Shown: piece after piece, positions 7,717 through 15,902 of the stretch | Position numbering within the stretch: the first letter of the stretch is position 1 | Layout: each line of letters starts with the position of its first letter | Assembly: GCF_031626875.1 (NCBI RefSeq) | Contig: NZ_JANDMF010000026.1 | Span: 1-64,000, forward strand | Length of the DNA: 64,000 nt | DNA from: Clostridium sp031626875 | GTDB taxonomy: Bacteria > Bacillota > Clostridia > Clostridiales > Clostridiaceae | Reading direction: 5' to 3' | Translations under genes and position numbers: made by a program | The notes under the pieces: generated by a model | What the model saw: the letters and a program-made list of their open reading frames with translations, nothing else | Told to the model about the DNA's origin: nothing | Database searches by the model: none

Positions 7717-8379
7717 ATGAGTAATATAATATATAAAGTCTATCGTACAAAAAGAAAATCAAGTTTAATCTCTATAGATGAAAATGGAGAGATAACAATT
7801 AAGGTTCCAATAGGCACAAGTGATAAACAAATAGAGGAGTTAGTTCAAAGAAAAAATGAATGGATTAAATCCAAATTGATTTTAGTAAATAGCAGAAAAA
7901 AGTTGAATTCAGATGAGATAATGTACTTAGGACAAATATATAAAGTTAAAGTTATGCTTCAACCAAATATAAAGAAAGAATCTGTTGACTTTAATGAAAA
8001 AATCTTTTATGTTAATGCTTGTGAAAGTGAAAGAGCAGAAAAGGTTTTAGAAAAGAAATTCAGAGAAGATTGCAAAGAAATTATTTTAAAGAAAATAGAA
8101 ATATATCAACAGTATTTTGAGAAATCTCCAAAAGAAATTAAGGTTAAAGAACAAAAAGCAAGATGGGGAAGTTGCACTTATGATAATAGGATATTCTTTA
8201 ATTGGAAACTTATTATGGGAAGAGAGTCAGCTTTGGAATATGTAGTTGTTCATGAAATGTGTCATATGGTACATAAAAATCATTCTAAGGAATATTGGTC
8301 TTTAGTAAAAAAAATAATGCCTCACTATGAAGAAGAACATCTTTGGTTAAAAAATAATGGATATCTTATGAAGTTATAA
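7717..8379 (+). CDS. YgjP-type (DUF45) metal-dependent hydrolase, SprT-like
   Basis: This 220-residue protein belongs to the YgjP/DUF45 family. Its zinc metalloprotease signature is HEMCHMVHKNHSKEYW (HExxH plus a third His) near residue 190, and the conserved KARWGSCT lies about 30 residues before it. The family is a predicted metallopeptidase; biological substrates are unsettled. The start is ATG 7717, with AGGTGA at 7707-7712. An upstream in-frame ATG at 7621 lies inside the small-RNA hairpin and would add sequence not typical of the family. The gene follows directly on the terminator of small RNA copy 2, so expression may depend on read-through. Confidence 0.85.
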   Translation: MSNIIYKVYRTKRKSSLISIDENGEITIKVPIGTSDKQIEELVQRKNEWIKSKLILVNSRKKLNSDEIMYLGQIYKVKVMLQPNIKKESVDFNEKIFYVNACESERAEKVLEKKFREDCKEIILKKIEIYQQYFEKSPKEIKVKEQKARWGSCTYDNRIFFNWKLIMGRESALEYVVVHEMCHMVHKNHSKEYWSLVKKIMPHYEEEHLWLKNNGYLMKL

Positions 8380-8397
8380 GATATCCATTATTTTTTT
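8355..8397 (+). terminator. Intrinsic terminator of the YgjP-type gene
   Basis: A 15-bp stem (8355-8369 with 8376-8390) with a 6-base loop is followed by seven T. The stem includes the last codons and the stop codon. The 250 bases after it, up to the ABC operon, hold no ORF, T-box or other structure I recognise. Confidence 0.85.
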
Positions 8398-8649
8398 ATT
8401 CATTGAATTAATTATTATTTAAAATACAACATATTTTTTTATGAAAAATAAGAATTGTTAATAGAACATTTACATCAGTGATAAATTATGATAATATATA
8501 GTAAATTATTTTTAATGTTTTAACAATATTCTTGAAACTTTGATACTTTGATATAAAAAGGCTGATTTTAAAATCATTGTGTTAATTAATGGGTTTTGAG
8601 AAAAGAAGTACAGTAGGAGAAAGATATTAATATTTGGAGGATGGTAAGA

Positions 8650-9639
8650 ATGGTAGGAAAAAAGAAGATAGCTATGATGCTTTGTGGTGTTCTAGCTTTA
8701 ACGGCTTTAGCAGGATGTGGAACATCAAAAAAGGATGGTGTGAAGAAGATAGGAGTACTTCAGCTTATTCAGCACAATGCACTTGATGAAGCTAACAGAG
8801 GATTTGTAGATGGGCTTAAAGAAAAAGGCTATGAAGATGGGAAAAATATAGAGATAGAGCAACAAAATGCTCAAGGTAAAATAGATGTTGCACAACAATT
8901 AGCAGGTCAGTTTGCAAGTAGTAAAAAAGATTTAATATTTGCTATAGCAACACCATCAGCACAAGCAGCTATGAATGCAACAAAAAATATTCCAATAGTA
9001 TTTTCAGCAGTAACAGATCCTGTAGATGCAGGGCTTGCAAAAGATTTGAAAAGTTCAGGATATAATACAACAGGAACATCTGATAAGGTTGATATAGATG
9101 AACAGTTAAAATTGTTTAAAGAATTAGTTCCATCAGCTAAAAATATGGGAGTTATATATACCACTTCAGAAATAAATTCAGTAAATCAAGTTAAAGAATT
9201 AAAAGAATTAGCACCAAAGTATGGATTAGAAATCAAAGAAATCGGTGTTGCTAATATTAATGAAATAAATCAAAATTTATCTAATGCAGTAAGTTCAATA
9301 GATTCTTTATATGCACCAACAGATAATAATGTTGCAGCTTCTTATCCATTAGTAGGAGATATTTGTATGAAAAACAATATACCTTGTATAGGTGCAGAAC
9401 CAGCAATAGTTCAGCATGGTGGCCTAGTATCTAAGGGAATAGATTACTATGAACTTGGTAAAATGTCAGGATATAAAGCAGCAGAAATATTAGATGGAAA
9501 GAATCCTAAGGAAATAGAGATTGAACCTATGAAAGAACTTGCATTAACAATAAATACAGATGTTGCAAAGAAATTAAATATAAAAATACCAGATGATATG
9601 GATAAATCAGCTAAAAAGGTAACTGGAGGGGTTAACTAG
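8650..9639 (+). CDS. ABC transporter substrate-binding lipoprotein (TrpX-like, PF04392 type)
   Basis: This 329-residue exported lipoprotein has a basic N terminus, a hydrophobic stretch and lipobox LAGC (Cys at about residue 24). The mature part matches the PF04392 type-1 periplasmic-binding fold: KKIGVLQLIQHNALDEANRG, then AQQLAGQFASSKKDLIFAIAT, and PSAQAA. In streptococci this family, with the same permease and ATPase partners, takes up tryptophan (TrpXYZ); other members serve other small molecules. ATG 8650 is chosen because GGAGG ends at 8640, directly against the earlier ATG 8641. It overlaps the permease gene by one base (TAGTG). Confidence 0.85.
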   Translation: MVGKKKIAMMLCGVLALTALAGCGTSKKDGVKKIGVLQLIQHNALDEANRGFVDGLKEKGYEDGKNIEIEQQNAQGKIDVAQQLAGQFASSKKDLIFAIATPSAQAAMNATKNIPIVFSAVTDPVDAGLAKDLKSSGYNTTGTSDKVDIDEQLKLFKELVPSAKNMGVIYTTSEINSVNQVKELKELAPKYGLEIKEIGVANINEINQNLSNAVSSIDSLYAPTDNNVAASYPLVGDICMKNNIPCIGAEPAIVQHGGLVSKGIDYYELGKMSGYKAAEILDGKNPKEIEIEPMKELALTINTDVAKKLNIKIPDDMDKSAKKVTGGVN

Positions 9640-10541
9640 TGGATTTAGCAATAAATATATTAGAACAAGCTTCTTTATTTGCTTTAGTAGCTATGGGGGT
9701 ATATATTACTTATAAGATATTGGATTTTCCTGATCTTTCAGTAGAAGGAAGTTATCCTTTAGGAGCTAGTATAGCTGCTATTTTGCTAGTAAATGGTGTT
9801 AATCCATGGATAGCTACTTTGGCTTCAATGCTTGGAGGAGGAGTTGCAGGATTTATAACAGCATTTTTGCATGTAAAGCTAAAGATTACTAACCTAATGT
9901 CTGGAATACTGGTTATGATGGGATTGTACTCGATAAATTTAACTATTATGGGAAAATCCAATATACCATTATTAAGTACAAGTCATTTATTTAAAAGTAA
10001 TGTATCACCATTGGTAATAGCTTTAGGGATTTTAATAGTATTTAAGATATTACAAGATTTATTTATGAAAACAAAATTAGGATTTTTGCTATTTGCAGTA
10101 GGTGATAATGAGCAAGTAGTAACAACTTTAGGAGTAAATAAGGGAAATATAAAAATATTAGGACTTGTGGTGAGCAATGCATTAGTTTCTTTAGCTGGAG
10201 CACTTACATGTCAATATCAAGGATATGCTGATGTTGGTATGGGTACAGGTGTTGTAGTAAAAGGACTTGCATGTGTAATTATTGGGACATCACTACTTGG
10301 AAGAATTTCTTTTATAAAGTCAACTTCACAAGCTATAATTGGAACAGTTATATATTATACAGCTATTTCTTTAGCATTAAAGGTTGGACTAAATCCAAAC
10401 CTATTAAATTTACTAACAGCAATTGTTATTGTAATTGCATTAACTAGTGAATCAAATCTTTTCAAAGCTAAAGGAAAATCTAAAGCAAAGGGTGGTGAAG
10501 TAGATAATGCTAAAAGTAAATCAACTATCCAAAGTATTTAA
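9639..10541 (+). CDS. ABC transporter permease (TrpY-like)
   Basis: This 300-residue inner-membrane permease has about 8-9 hydrophobic helices and belongs to the branched-chain/ribose-type permease superfamily. Its N terminus (GVYITYKILDFPDLSVEGSY) is typical of the TrpY-like subgroup. The start is GTG 9639, sharing a base with the stop of the binding protein gene. Its own 3' end overlaps the ATPase gene by 35 bases, so the three are translationally coupled. Confidence 0.85.
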   Translation: MDLAINILEQASLFALVAMGVYITYKILDFPDLSVEGSYPLGASIAAILLVNGVNPWIATLASMLGGGVAGFITAFLHVKLKITNLMSGILVMMGLYSINLTIMGKSNIPLLSTSHLFKSNVSPLVIALGILIVFKILQDLFMKTKLGFLLFAVGDNEQVVTTLGVNKGNIKILGLVVSNALVSLAGALTCQYQGYADVGMGTGVVVKGLACVIIGTSLLGRISFIKSTSQAIIGTVIYYTAISLALKVGLNPNLLNLLTAIVIVIALTSESNLFKAKGKSKAKGGEVDNAKSKSTIQSI

Positions 10542-11301
10542 TCCAAATACAATAAATGAAAATAAAGTTTTTGATGGTCTTTCCTTATCTGTTAATAAAG
10601 GAGATTTTGTAGCTATTATAGGTTCTAATGGAGCTGGAAAGTCCACTCTTTTAAATATGATTTCTGGAACTATTGAGGGAGATAGTGGAGATATATTAAT
10701 TGATGGAAATGATGTTTCAAAAAAGCCTGAGTATCTAAGAGCAAAGGATATAGGAAGGGTGTTTCAAAATCCATCAGTAGGAGTTTCGCCTAAGATGACT
10801 ATACTTGAAAATCTATCACTAGCAGATAATAAAGGAAAGAGATTTGGCTTAACCCTTGGTATAAATAAAAAAAGAGTAGATTATTATAAGGAATTATTAA
10901 AGGAAGTAGATTTAGGTCTTGAAGATAAATTATATAATAAGGTAGAACTTTTATCAGGAGGGCAAAGACAAGCGTTGACTCTTTTGATGGCAGTTATGTC
11001 TAATCCAAAGTTGTTGCTATTAGATGAACATACTGCAGCTCTTGATCCTAAGACTTCTGAGAAGATAATGGATATTACAAATAAGATTGTTAAAGAAAGA
11101 GGCATTACTACTTTAATGGTTACACACAATCTTAAACATGCTATGGAATCAGGAAATAGATTATTTATGATGCATAGAGGACAAATAGTTATAGATGTTC
11201 AAGGTAAAGATAAAGAAGAATTAACAACAGATAAGCTTTTTGGGTTATTCGAAAAAGTAAATGTAAAAGATGACTTAAGTGATAGAACATTATTTGGCTA
11301 A
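10507..11301 (+). CDS. ABC transporter ATP-binding protein (TrpZ-like)
   Basis: This 264-residue ATPase has Walker A GSNGAGKST (about residue 39), signature LSGGQRQALT, Walker B LLLLDEHTAALDP and a switch His in VTHN. It powers the adjacent permease. The gene begins inside the permease gene. A strong terminator 36 bases after the stop closes the operon. Confidence 0.9.
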   Translation: MLKVNQLSKVFNPNTINENKVFDGLSLSVNKGDFVAIIGSNGAGKSTLLNMISGTIEGDSGDILIDGNDVSKKPEYLRAKDIGRVFQNPSVGVSPKMTILENLSLADNKGKRFGLTLGINKKRVDYYKELLKEVDLGLEDKLYNKVELLSGGQRQALTLLMAVMSNPKLLLLDEHTAALDPKTSEKIMDITNKIVKERGITTLMVTHNLKHAMESGNRLFMMHRGQIVIDVQGKDKEELTTDKLFGLFEKVNVKDDLSDRTLFG

Positions 11302-11336
11302 CTTCATTAATTTATATAGATAAAAAACATGTCAGC

Positions 11337-11378
11337 ACTATGGTAGATACTTTTAATATCTACCATAGTTTCTTTTTG
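11337..11378 (+). terminator. Terminator of the TrpXYZ-like operon
   Basis: ACTATGGTAGATA (11337-11349) and TATCTACCATAGT (11357-11369) form a perfect 13-bp stem with a 7-base loop, followed by TTCTTTTT. Confidence 0.9.
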
Positions 11379-11445
11379 TGGTAAAATAAACTATATTATT
11401 TGAATTGAGAATAAAAAATTTATTAACCTTTTTGAAATAGAAATT

Positions 11446-11554
11446 AGAGTTCAGAAATTCTGTAAGAATTTCGCCAATTATTTTCAACTCTCAGTAACTT
11501 TAAGGGAGGAATATATATGTAAATATTCTTGAGAATATATATTCTTAAGAATAT
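11446..11554 (+). promoter_or_regulatory. Structured leader upstream of rarA with start-stop codon pair and tandem palindromes
   Basis: Three ordered elements occupy this stretch. First, a helix AGAGTT/AACTCT (11446-11451, 11486-11491) encloses AAATTCT-GTA-AGAATTT. Second, a strong ribosome binding site AAGGGAGGA (11502-11510) precedes ATG followed at once by TAA (11517-11522), a one-codon ORF. Third, two adjacent 16-bp palindromes, ATATTCTTGAGAATAT (11523-11538, one mismatch pair) and ATATTCTTAAGAATAT (11539-11554, perfect), lie 47 bases before rarA. Which of these act as DNA operator or RNA element is not known. Confidence 0.4.
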
Positions 11555-11600
11555 GCTTGAATTTTAGTAATTAATAATTTTAGAAAGAAGAGGTAAGGTA

Positions 11601-12875
11601 ATGTATACGCCATTAGCAGAGAAATTAAGACCAACTAAGCTTTCAGAGGTTTGTGGGCAAAAGCATATATTAGGGTCTAATAAGATATTAGATAGAATTC
11701 TAAAGAGCAAGGCTATAAGTAATATGATATTTTATGGGCCTCCGGGAATAGGAAAGACTACTGTAGCTAATATAATAGCAAAGTCTGCAAATAAACAGTT
11801 TTATAAGTTAAATGCTACTAATGCTTCTCTTAAGGACATACAAGATATATGTAAAGAATTAGATACTTTCATGGGAAGGAATGGGGTGTTGCTTTATCTA
11901 GATGAAATACAAAATTTTAATAAAAAGCAACAACAATCTTTACTAGAATATATAGAAGATGGAAGAATAACACTAATAGCATCAACTACAGAAAATCCAT
12001 ATCACTATGTATTTAAAGCACTTTTAAGTAGATCTACCATATTTGAATTTAAGCCACTTAGTGAAGAGGATGTAAAAGAAGCCCTGGTAAGAGCTATAGA
12101 TATTCAAAAAGAAGGTTTTAAAGAAACAACTTTAGAAGTAGACAAAGAAGCCCTAGATTATTTTGCAGCAGCATCTAATGGGGATGTTAGAAAAGCTATA
12201 AATGGATTAGAAGTTGCACTGAATTCAACTAATCCAGATAATAATGGAGTAGTCAATATAAGTCTTGAAGTGGCAAAGGAGAGTACTCAAACAAAGGTAG
12301 TACAATATGATCTTAATGGAGATAGTCATTATGATATTTTAAGCGCATTACAAAAATCTATAAGAGGAAGTGATCCAGATGCAGCTGTTCACTATTTAGC
12401 AAGACTTATTAAAGCTGGGGATCTTATATCAATTTGTAGGAGACTTCAAGTGATAGCAGCAGAAGATATTGGCCTTGCATATCCTCAAGCAGCTTCTATA
12501 GTAAAATCATTGATGGATTCAGCAAGAGAATTAGGTTTCCCAGAAGCTAGAATACCACTAGCTGAAGCTACAATACTTCTTGCTACTTCACCAAAATCAA
12601 ATTCTGCAATTGTAGCAATAGATGCAGCTTTAGCTGATTTAGATAGAATGGCTATAGATGATATACCAATTCATTTGAAAGATGCTCATTATAGTGGAGC
12701 AAAATCATTAGGAAGAGGGGTTACTTATAAGTATCCACATAGTTATGAAAATCATTATGTAGAGCAGCAGTATTTACCTAATAATATTAAGAATAAAACT
12801 TATTATGAATATGGAACCAATAAACTTGAGAGAGCAACTAAAGAATATTGGAATAAAATTAAACAAAATAAATAA
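11601..12875 (+). CDS. rarA: RarA/MgsA AAA+ ATPase (replication-associated recombination protein A)
   Basis: This 424-residue AAA+ clamp-loader-like ATPase acts at stalled replication forks. Walker A is YGPPGIGKTT (about residue 45), Walker B LLYLDEIQNF (about 96), the sensor region RITLIASTTENP, and the family's C-terminal helical tetramerisation domain follows with RRLQVIAAEDIGLAYPQA and HLKDAHYSGAKSLGRG. Length is normal. In Bacillus rarA lies beside the cymR-iscS-trmU genes; here the corresponding rrf2-iscS-iscU-mnmA set is about 20 kb downstream, with the citrate and accessory genes in between. Confidence 0.93.
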   Translation: MYTPLAEKLRPTKLSEVCGQKHILGSNKILDRILKSKAISNMIFYGPPGIGKTTVANIIAKSANKQFYKLNATNASLKDIQDICKELDTFMGRNGVLLYLDEIQNFNKKQQQSLLEYIEDGRITLIASTTENPYHYVFKALLSRSTIFEFKPLSEEDVKEALVRAIDIQKEGFKETTLEVDKEALDYFAAASNGDVRKAINGLEVALNSTNPDNNGVVNISLEVAKESTQTKVVQYDLNGDSHYDILSALQKSIRGSDPDAAVHYLARLIKAGDLISICRRLQVIAAEDIGLAYPQAASIVKSLMDSARELGFPEARIPLAEATILLATSPKSNSAIVAIDAALADLDRMAIDDIPIHLKDAHYSGAKSLGRGVTYKYPHSYENHYVEQQYLPNNIKNKTYYEYGTNKLERATKEYWNKIKQNK

Positions 12876-12916
12876 TATAGTGTAAAGTGGTATAAAATAT
12901 AATACTTTATACTTAA

Positions 12917-12944
12917 AGAAGGTTATTTTACCTTCTCTTTTTTT
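12917..12944 (+). terminator. rarA terminator
   Basis: AGAAGGT (12917-12923), a 6-base loop, ACCTTCT (12930-12936) and then CTTTTTTT make a compact intrinsic terminator. Confidence 0.9.
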
Positions 12945-13062
12945 GAAATAATTTATTAAAAATCATTATGTTTAAATTATTATATCTATGATACAATATT
13001 AAAGATTAATTGCTAAATTTTAGATATGAAGTTGCAATTACTAAAATTAAGGAGAAATAATA

Positions 13063-13935
13063 ATGAGAAATGAAGATACATTTATGATAAACAACTTTTC
13101 TATGAAGATTAGTGAATTTGCTGTACAAGCTATGATTTATGAAGTGGCTTGTTATCCGTCTCCAGGGTTAGTTTCGCCAGTATCAAAAGGTGCGCATAAT
13201 GATATGGATTTTTTTACTTTTATTGATAGTATATCAGTCTTGAATAAATATTTTATGATTTTTGTGCAAGAAGGATTTTCAGATAGAAGTTATAAAGAAA
13301 TTTTTGAACGTGTTAGAATTATAGGGATTGAAGCAGAAAAAGATATGTTTATCAAAACAAAAGGAGTAAATACTCATAAAGGAATGCTTTTCTTAATTGG
13401 TATAATCTGTGCTGCTATTGGAAAAGCATTTAATGAAAAAAAGAATTTTGATGAGATAAAATATATTATACAGTATATGGCAAAAGGAATAGTAGATACA
13501 GAACTTACATCATTGAAAAATAAAAGTGAATTAAGTCATGGCGAAGCGTTATATATTAAATACAATATTCAAGGCATAAGAGGGGAAGTAGAAAGGGGAA
13601 TCCCAACAGTTTTTGATTTTTCTTTAGATTTATATAAACAGAGTAAAGATTTAAGTATTAATGATAGGCTAATACATACGCTTATTGGCATAATGCAAAT
13701 ATGTGATGATTCTACAATAATACATAGACATTCAATTGAAGTTTTAGAAGAGGTTAAAGAAAGATCAAAAGAAATAATTTCTTTTGGTGGAATGAAAAGT
13801 GAAATGGGTAGGAGAAAAATAAATAGTTTATGTAGTGAATTTATCAAAAGAAACATAAGTCCAGGTGGAAGTGCTGATTTATTAGGAGTGACAGTCTTTT
13901 TAGATTTGGTTGAAGAATATATGAGAAAAATGTAA
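13063..13935 (+). CDS. citG: Triphosphoribosyl-dephospho-CoA synthase CitG
   Basis: CitG makes the precursor of the citrate lyase prosthetic group from ATP and dephospho-CoA. The 290-residue protein carries the family hallmarks PSPGLVSPVSKGAHNDMDF near residue 32, GVNTHKGMLF near 102, SHGEALYIKY, and the C-terminal RNISPGGSADLLG. The product is used by CitX, encoded 12 kb downstream. It has its own ribosome binding site (AAGGAG, 13049-13054) and is followed by a terminator. No copy of the cit operator is visible in front of it, so its control may differ from the rest of the regulon. Confidence 0.9.
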   Translation: MRNEDTFMINNFSMKISEFAVQAMIYEVACYPSPGLVSPVSKGAHNDMDFFTFIDSISVLNKYFMIFVQEGFSDRSYKEIFERVRIIGIEAEKDMFIKTKGVNTHKGMLFLIGIICAAIGKAFNEKKNFDEIKYIIQYMAKGIVDTELTSLKNKSELSHGEALYIKYNIQGIRGEVERGIPTVFDFSLDLYKQSKDLSINDRLIHTLIGIMQICDDSTIIHRHSIEVLEEVKERSKEIISFGGMKSEMGRRKINSLCSEFIKRNISPGGSADLLGVTVFLDLVEEYMRKM

Positions 13936-13955
13936 AATTGAGTTTAGATATTTTG

Positions 13956-14026
13956 AAAGGTATAGGCATTTGGTTTAATATTTTTGTAATTATAATATTA
14001 AGCTAAATGCTTATACCTTTATTTTT
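13956..14026 (+). terminator. citG terminator
   Basis: A long imperfect stem (AAAGGTATA...GCATTT at 13956-13972 with AAATGC...TATACCTTT at about 14003-14020) is followed by ATTTTT. Confidence 0.75.
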
Positions 14027-14048
14027 GATTGTAAATATTTTTCGTAGA

Positions 14049-14129
14049 ATGAAAATTGAAAAAGGCACTTCAATTGGAGATATGCTTAGTTTTATAGAGA
14101 GGTATAAGTATGAGACAATCAAATGTTAA
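14049..14129 (+). other. Possible coding remnant in the citG-transporter gap
   Basis: An open stretch of 26 codons from ATG 14049 (MKIEKGTSIGDMLSFIERYK, then YETIKC) has protein-like composition but no Shine-Dalgarno sequence. It may be the tail of a lost gene. Outside this stretch, the terminator before it and the operator after it, the 560-base gap shows only A-rich sequence. Confidence 0.2.
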
Positions 14130-14253
14130 AATCAAAAACAAATGATTTCAAATAGAGATAAAAGAGAAATAAAAAAATACGATTACATAAGAGAAAAAAT
14201 CGAATGATGAGTTTTGTAAAAGAGAAAAAGTAAAAAAATATAAAAGTTTCTAA

Positions 14254-14282
14254 AACATTTGTTTAATTTATTAACAAATGTT
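14254..14282. promoter_or_regulatory. Putative CitI/SorC operator 1
   Basis: AACATTTGTT (14254-14263), a 9-base spacer and AACAAATGTT (14273-14282) form a perfect inverted repeat. The same arms and spacing recur at 20641-20669. The site abuts the -35 box of the transporter promoter on its upstream side, a position typical of activation. Confidence 0.8.
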
Positions 14283-14311
14283 TTGACATAATATAAAAAA
14301 GATGGTAATAT
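14283..14311 (+). promoter_or_regulatory. Promoter of the cit transporter-pckA unit
   Basis: TTGACA (14283-14288), a 17-base spacer and TAATAT (14306-14311) give a near-consensus vegetative promoter. The leader to the transporter start is about 180 bases long. Confidence 0.8.
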
Positions 14312-14499
14312 TACTTTGTAAATTAAAAGGAGCAATGAAGTGAATAGTTATTGAAAAAGGCTCTTTTAACTTTGATAAGGTATACCTAAATTCAAGGAAA
14401 ACGTTTAAATGAAAATATGACATTAAATGTTGTGAAAAATTAATAGAATTGAGCTATTAGAAGAAAATGGCTCTTGGATAATATGTAGGAGGAAAATTG

Positions 14500-15843
14500 A
14501 TGGATAATACAAGTGTTGTGAAAAATACAGATGTTATATCAACAGTTAAAAAAATTTTTGGTTATAAAATTGCTTTTATGCCTTTGGGGGTATATCTACT
14601 TTTGTTGGTTATTGTTACAGGATTGCTTCAAAAACAAATATATCCTAATGATATGATTGGATCAGTAGCTATAATGGTGCTTTATGGTTATGGATGTGCA
14701 GAAATTGGACAAAGAATACCTTTGCTAAAGAATGTTGGGGGTAAAGTTATAATGGCAACTTTCTTGCCTTCATACTTGCTTTATGCAAATATTATTCCAA
14801 AGCAAGCTAGTGACGCTGTTATTGACTTTATGGAAAACACTAATTTTTTATATGTTTTTATTGCATGCATTATAGTTGGTAGTATATGCAGTATGAATAG
14901 ACAAGTTCTTATTAAAGCTTTTTTTAAGATGTTTGTGCCACTTGTTGCTAGTGCTATTGCAGCAACTGTAGTGGGAGTTGCTGTAGGAACATTGCTTGGA
15001 ATTGGACCTTATAAAACATATTTCTTTATAGTTGCTCCAATTATGGCAGGAGGTGTTGGAGAAGGTGCGCTTCCGTTATCTATGGGATATGCTTCTGTTT
15101 TGGGGCAAGAGCAAAATGCTTTATTTGCATCAGTTCTTCCTTGTGTAATGTTAGGGAGTTTAATTGCTATTATTTATGCAGGTATATTAAAACGTATAGG
15201 TGAAAAATATCCTCAGTTTTCAGGTAATGGTTCATTATTGAAATCTGGAGATTCTGATGTATTGGAAGCAGCAAAAGCAGGAAATGAAGCTAAAAAAGAA
15301 ATAAAAATTGATTTGACAAAAATGGCAGCAACTGGTGTATTAGCTTTTGGACTTTATTTGTTTGGAGTATATGTAAATTCTATAATTGGATTGCCAGCAC
15401 CTATTGTTATGCTATTATCTGTTGTAATTGCAAAAGCAGCAGGGATTATTCCTGACAGTATTGAAAAAGGTGGGTTTGCACTTTTTAAATTTATAACAAC
15501 AGCTGTTACTGTGCCGTTATTACTTGGAGTGGGTATTGCTAAAACGCCATGGGAAAATCTTGTTGCTGTTATTACTAATCCAAAATATCTAATAGTGATA
15601 GTGTGCACAGTTACAACAGTAGTAGTGACAGGTTGGTTTGTAGGTAAAGTGTTAAATATGTATCCGGTTGAAGCAGCTATGGTAACATCTTGCAATAGTG
15701 GACAAGGTGGAACTGGAGATATAGCAATACTTACATCGGGTAATAGATTGGAACTTCTTCCGTTTGCTCAAGTGGCTACAAGGCTTGGAGGTGCAGCTAC
15801 AGTTACTATTGCTATTGCATTATTGAGAATGATTAATGGTTAA
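14500..15843 (+). CDS. Citrate/2-hydroxycarboxylate transporter (CitS/CimH family)
   Basis: This 447-residue polytopic carrier of the 2-HCT family has the two diagnostic reentrant-loop motifs, MAGGVGEGALPLSMGY (about residue 190) and SGQGGTGDIAILTSGNRLEL. The substrate-binding arginine region ATRLGGA lies near the C terminus. Placed between citG and pckA and preceded by the cit operator, it most likely imports citrate with Na+ or exchanges it for a product. ATG 14500 follows AGGAGG (14487-14492) by 7 bases; the TTG three bases earlier is less likely. It is the closer of the window's two 2-HCT proteins to classical CitS/CimH. Confidence 0.88.
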   Translation: MDNTSVVKNTDVISTVKKIFGYKIAFMPLGVYLLLLVIVTGLLQKQIYPNDMIGSVAIMVLYGYGCAEIGQRIPLLKNVGGKVIMATFLPSYLLYANIIPKQASDAVIDFMENTNFLYVFIACIIVGSICSMNRQVLIKAFFKMFVPLVASAIAATVVGVAVGTLLGIGPYKTYFFIVAPIMAGGVGEGALPLSMGYASVLGQEQNALFASVLPCVMLGSLIAIIYAGILKRIGEKYPQFSGNGSLLKSGDSDVLEAAKAGNEAKKEIKIDLTKMAATGVLAFGLYLFGVYVNSIIGLPAPIVMLLSVVIAKAAGIIPDSIEKGGFALFKFITTAVTVPLLLGVGIAKTPWENLVAVITNPKYLIVIVCTVTTVVVTGWFVGKVLNMYPVEAAMVTSCNSGQGGTGDIAILTSGNRLELLPFAQVATRLGGAATVTIAIALLRMING

Positions 15844-15902
15844 TTAAAAAACAGGAAAAATATTTTGCGAAATGTAATTTTGACAAAGAGGAGTATTATC
15901 TT

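Noticed and set aside
8398..8649. T-box leader for the TrpXYZ-like operon
   Set aside because: No T-box antiterminator motif (GGTGG-ACC-GCG type) and no terminator/antiterminator pair in the 250 bases.
11302..11600. 6S RNA gene upstream of rarA, as in Bacillus
   Set aside because: No long closing stem with a central bubble of about 190 nt could be drawn. The structures seen are shorter and of another kind.
15354..15695. 113-codon minus-strand frame inside the CitS-type transporter gene
   Set aside because: A shadow of a membrane-protein reading frame; the sense frame has clear 2-HCT motifs.
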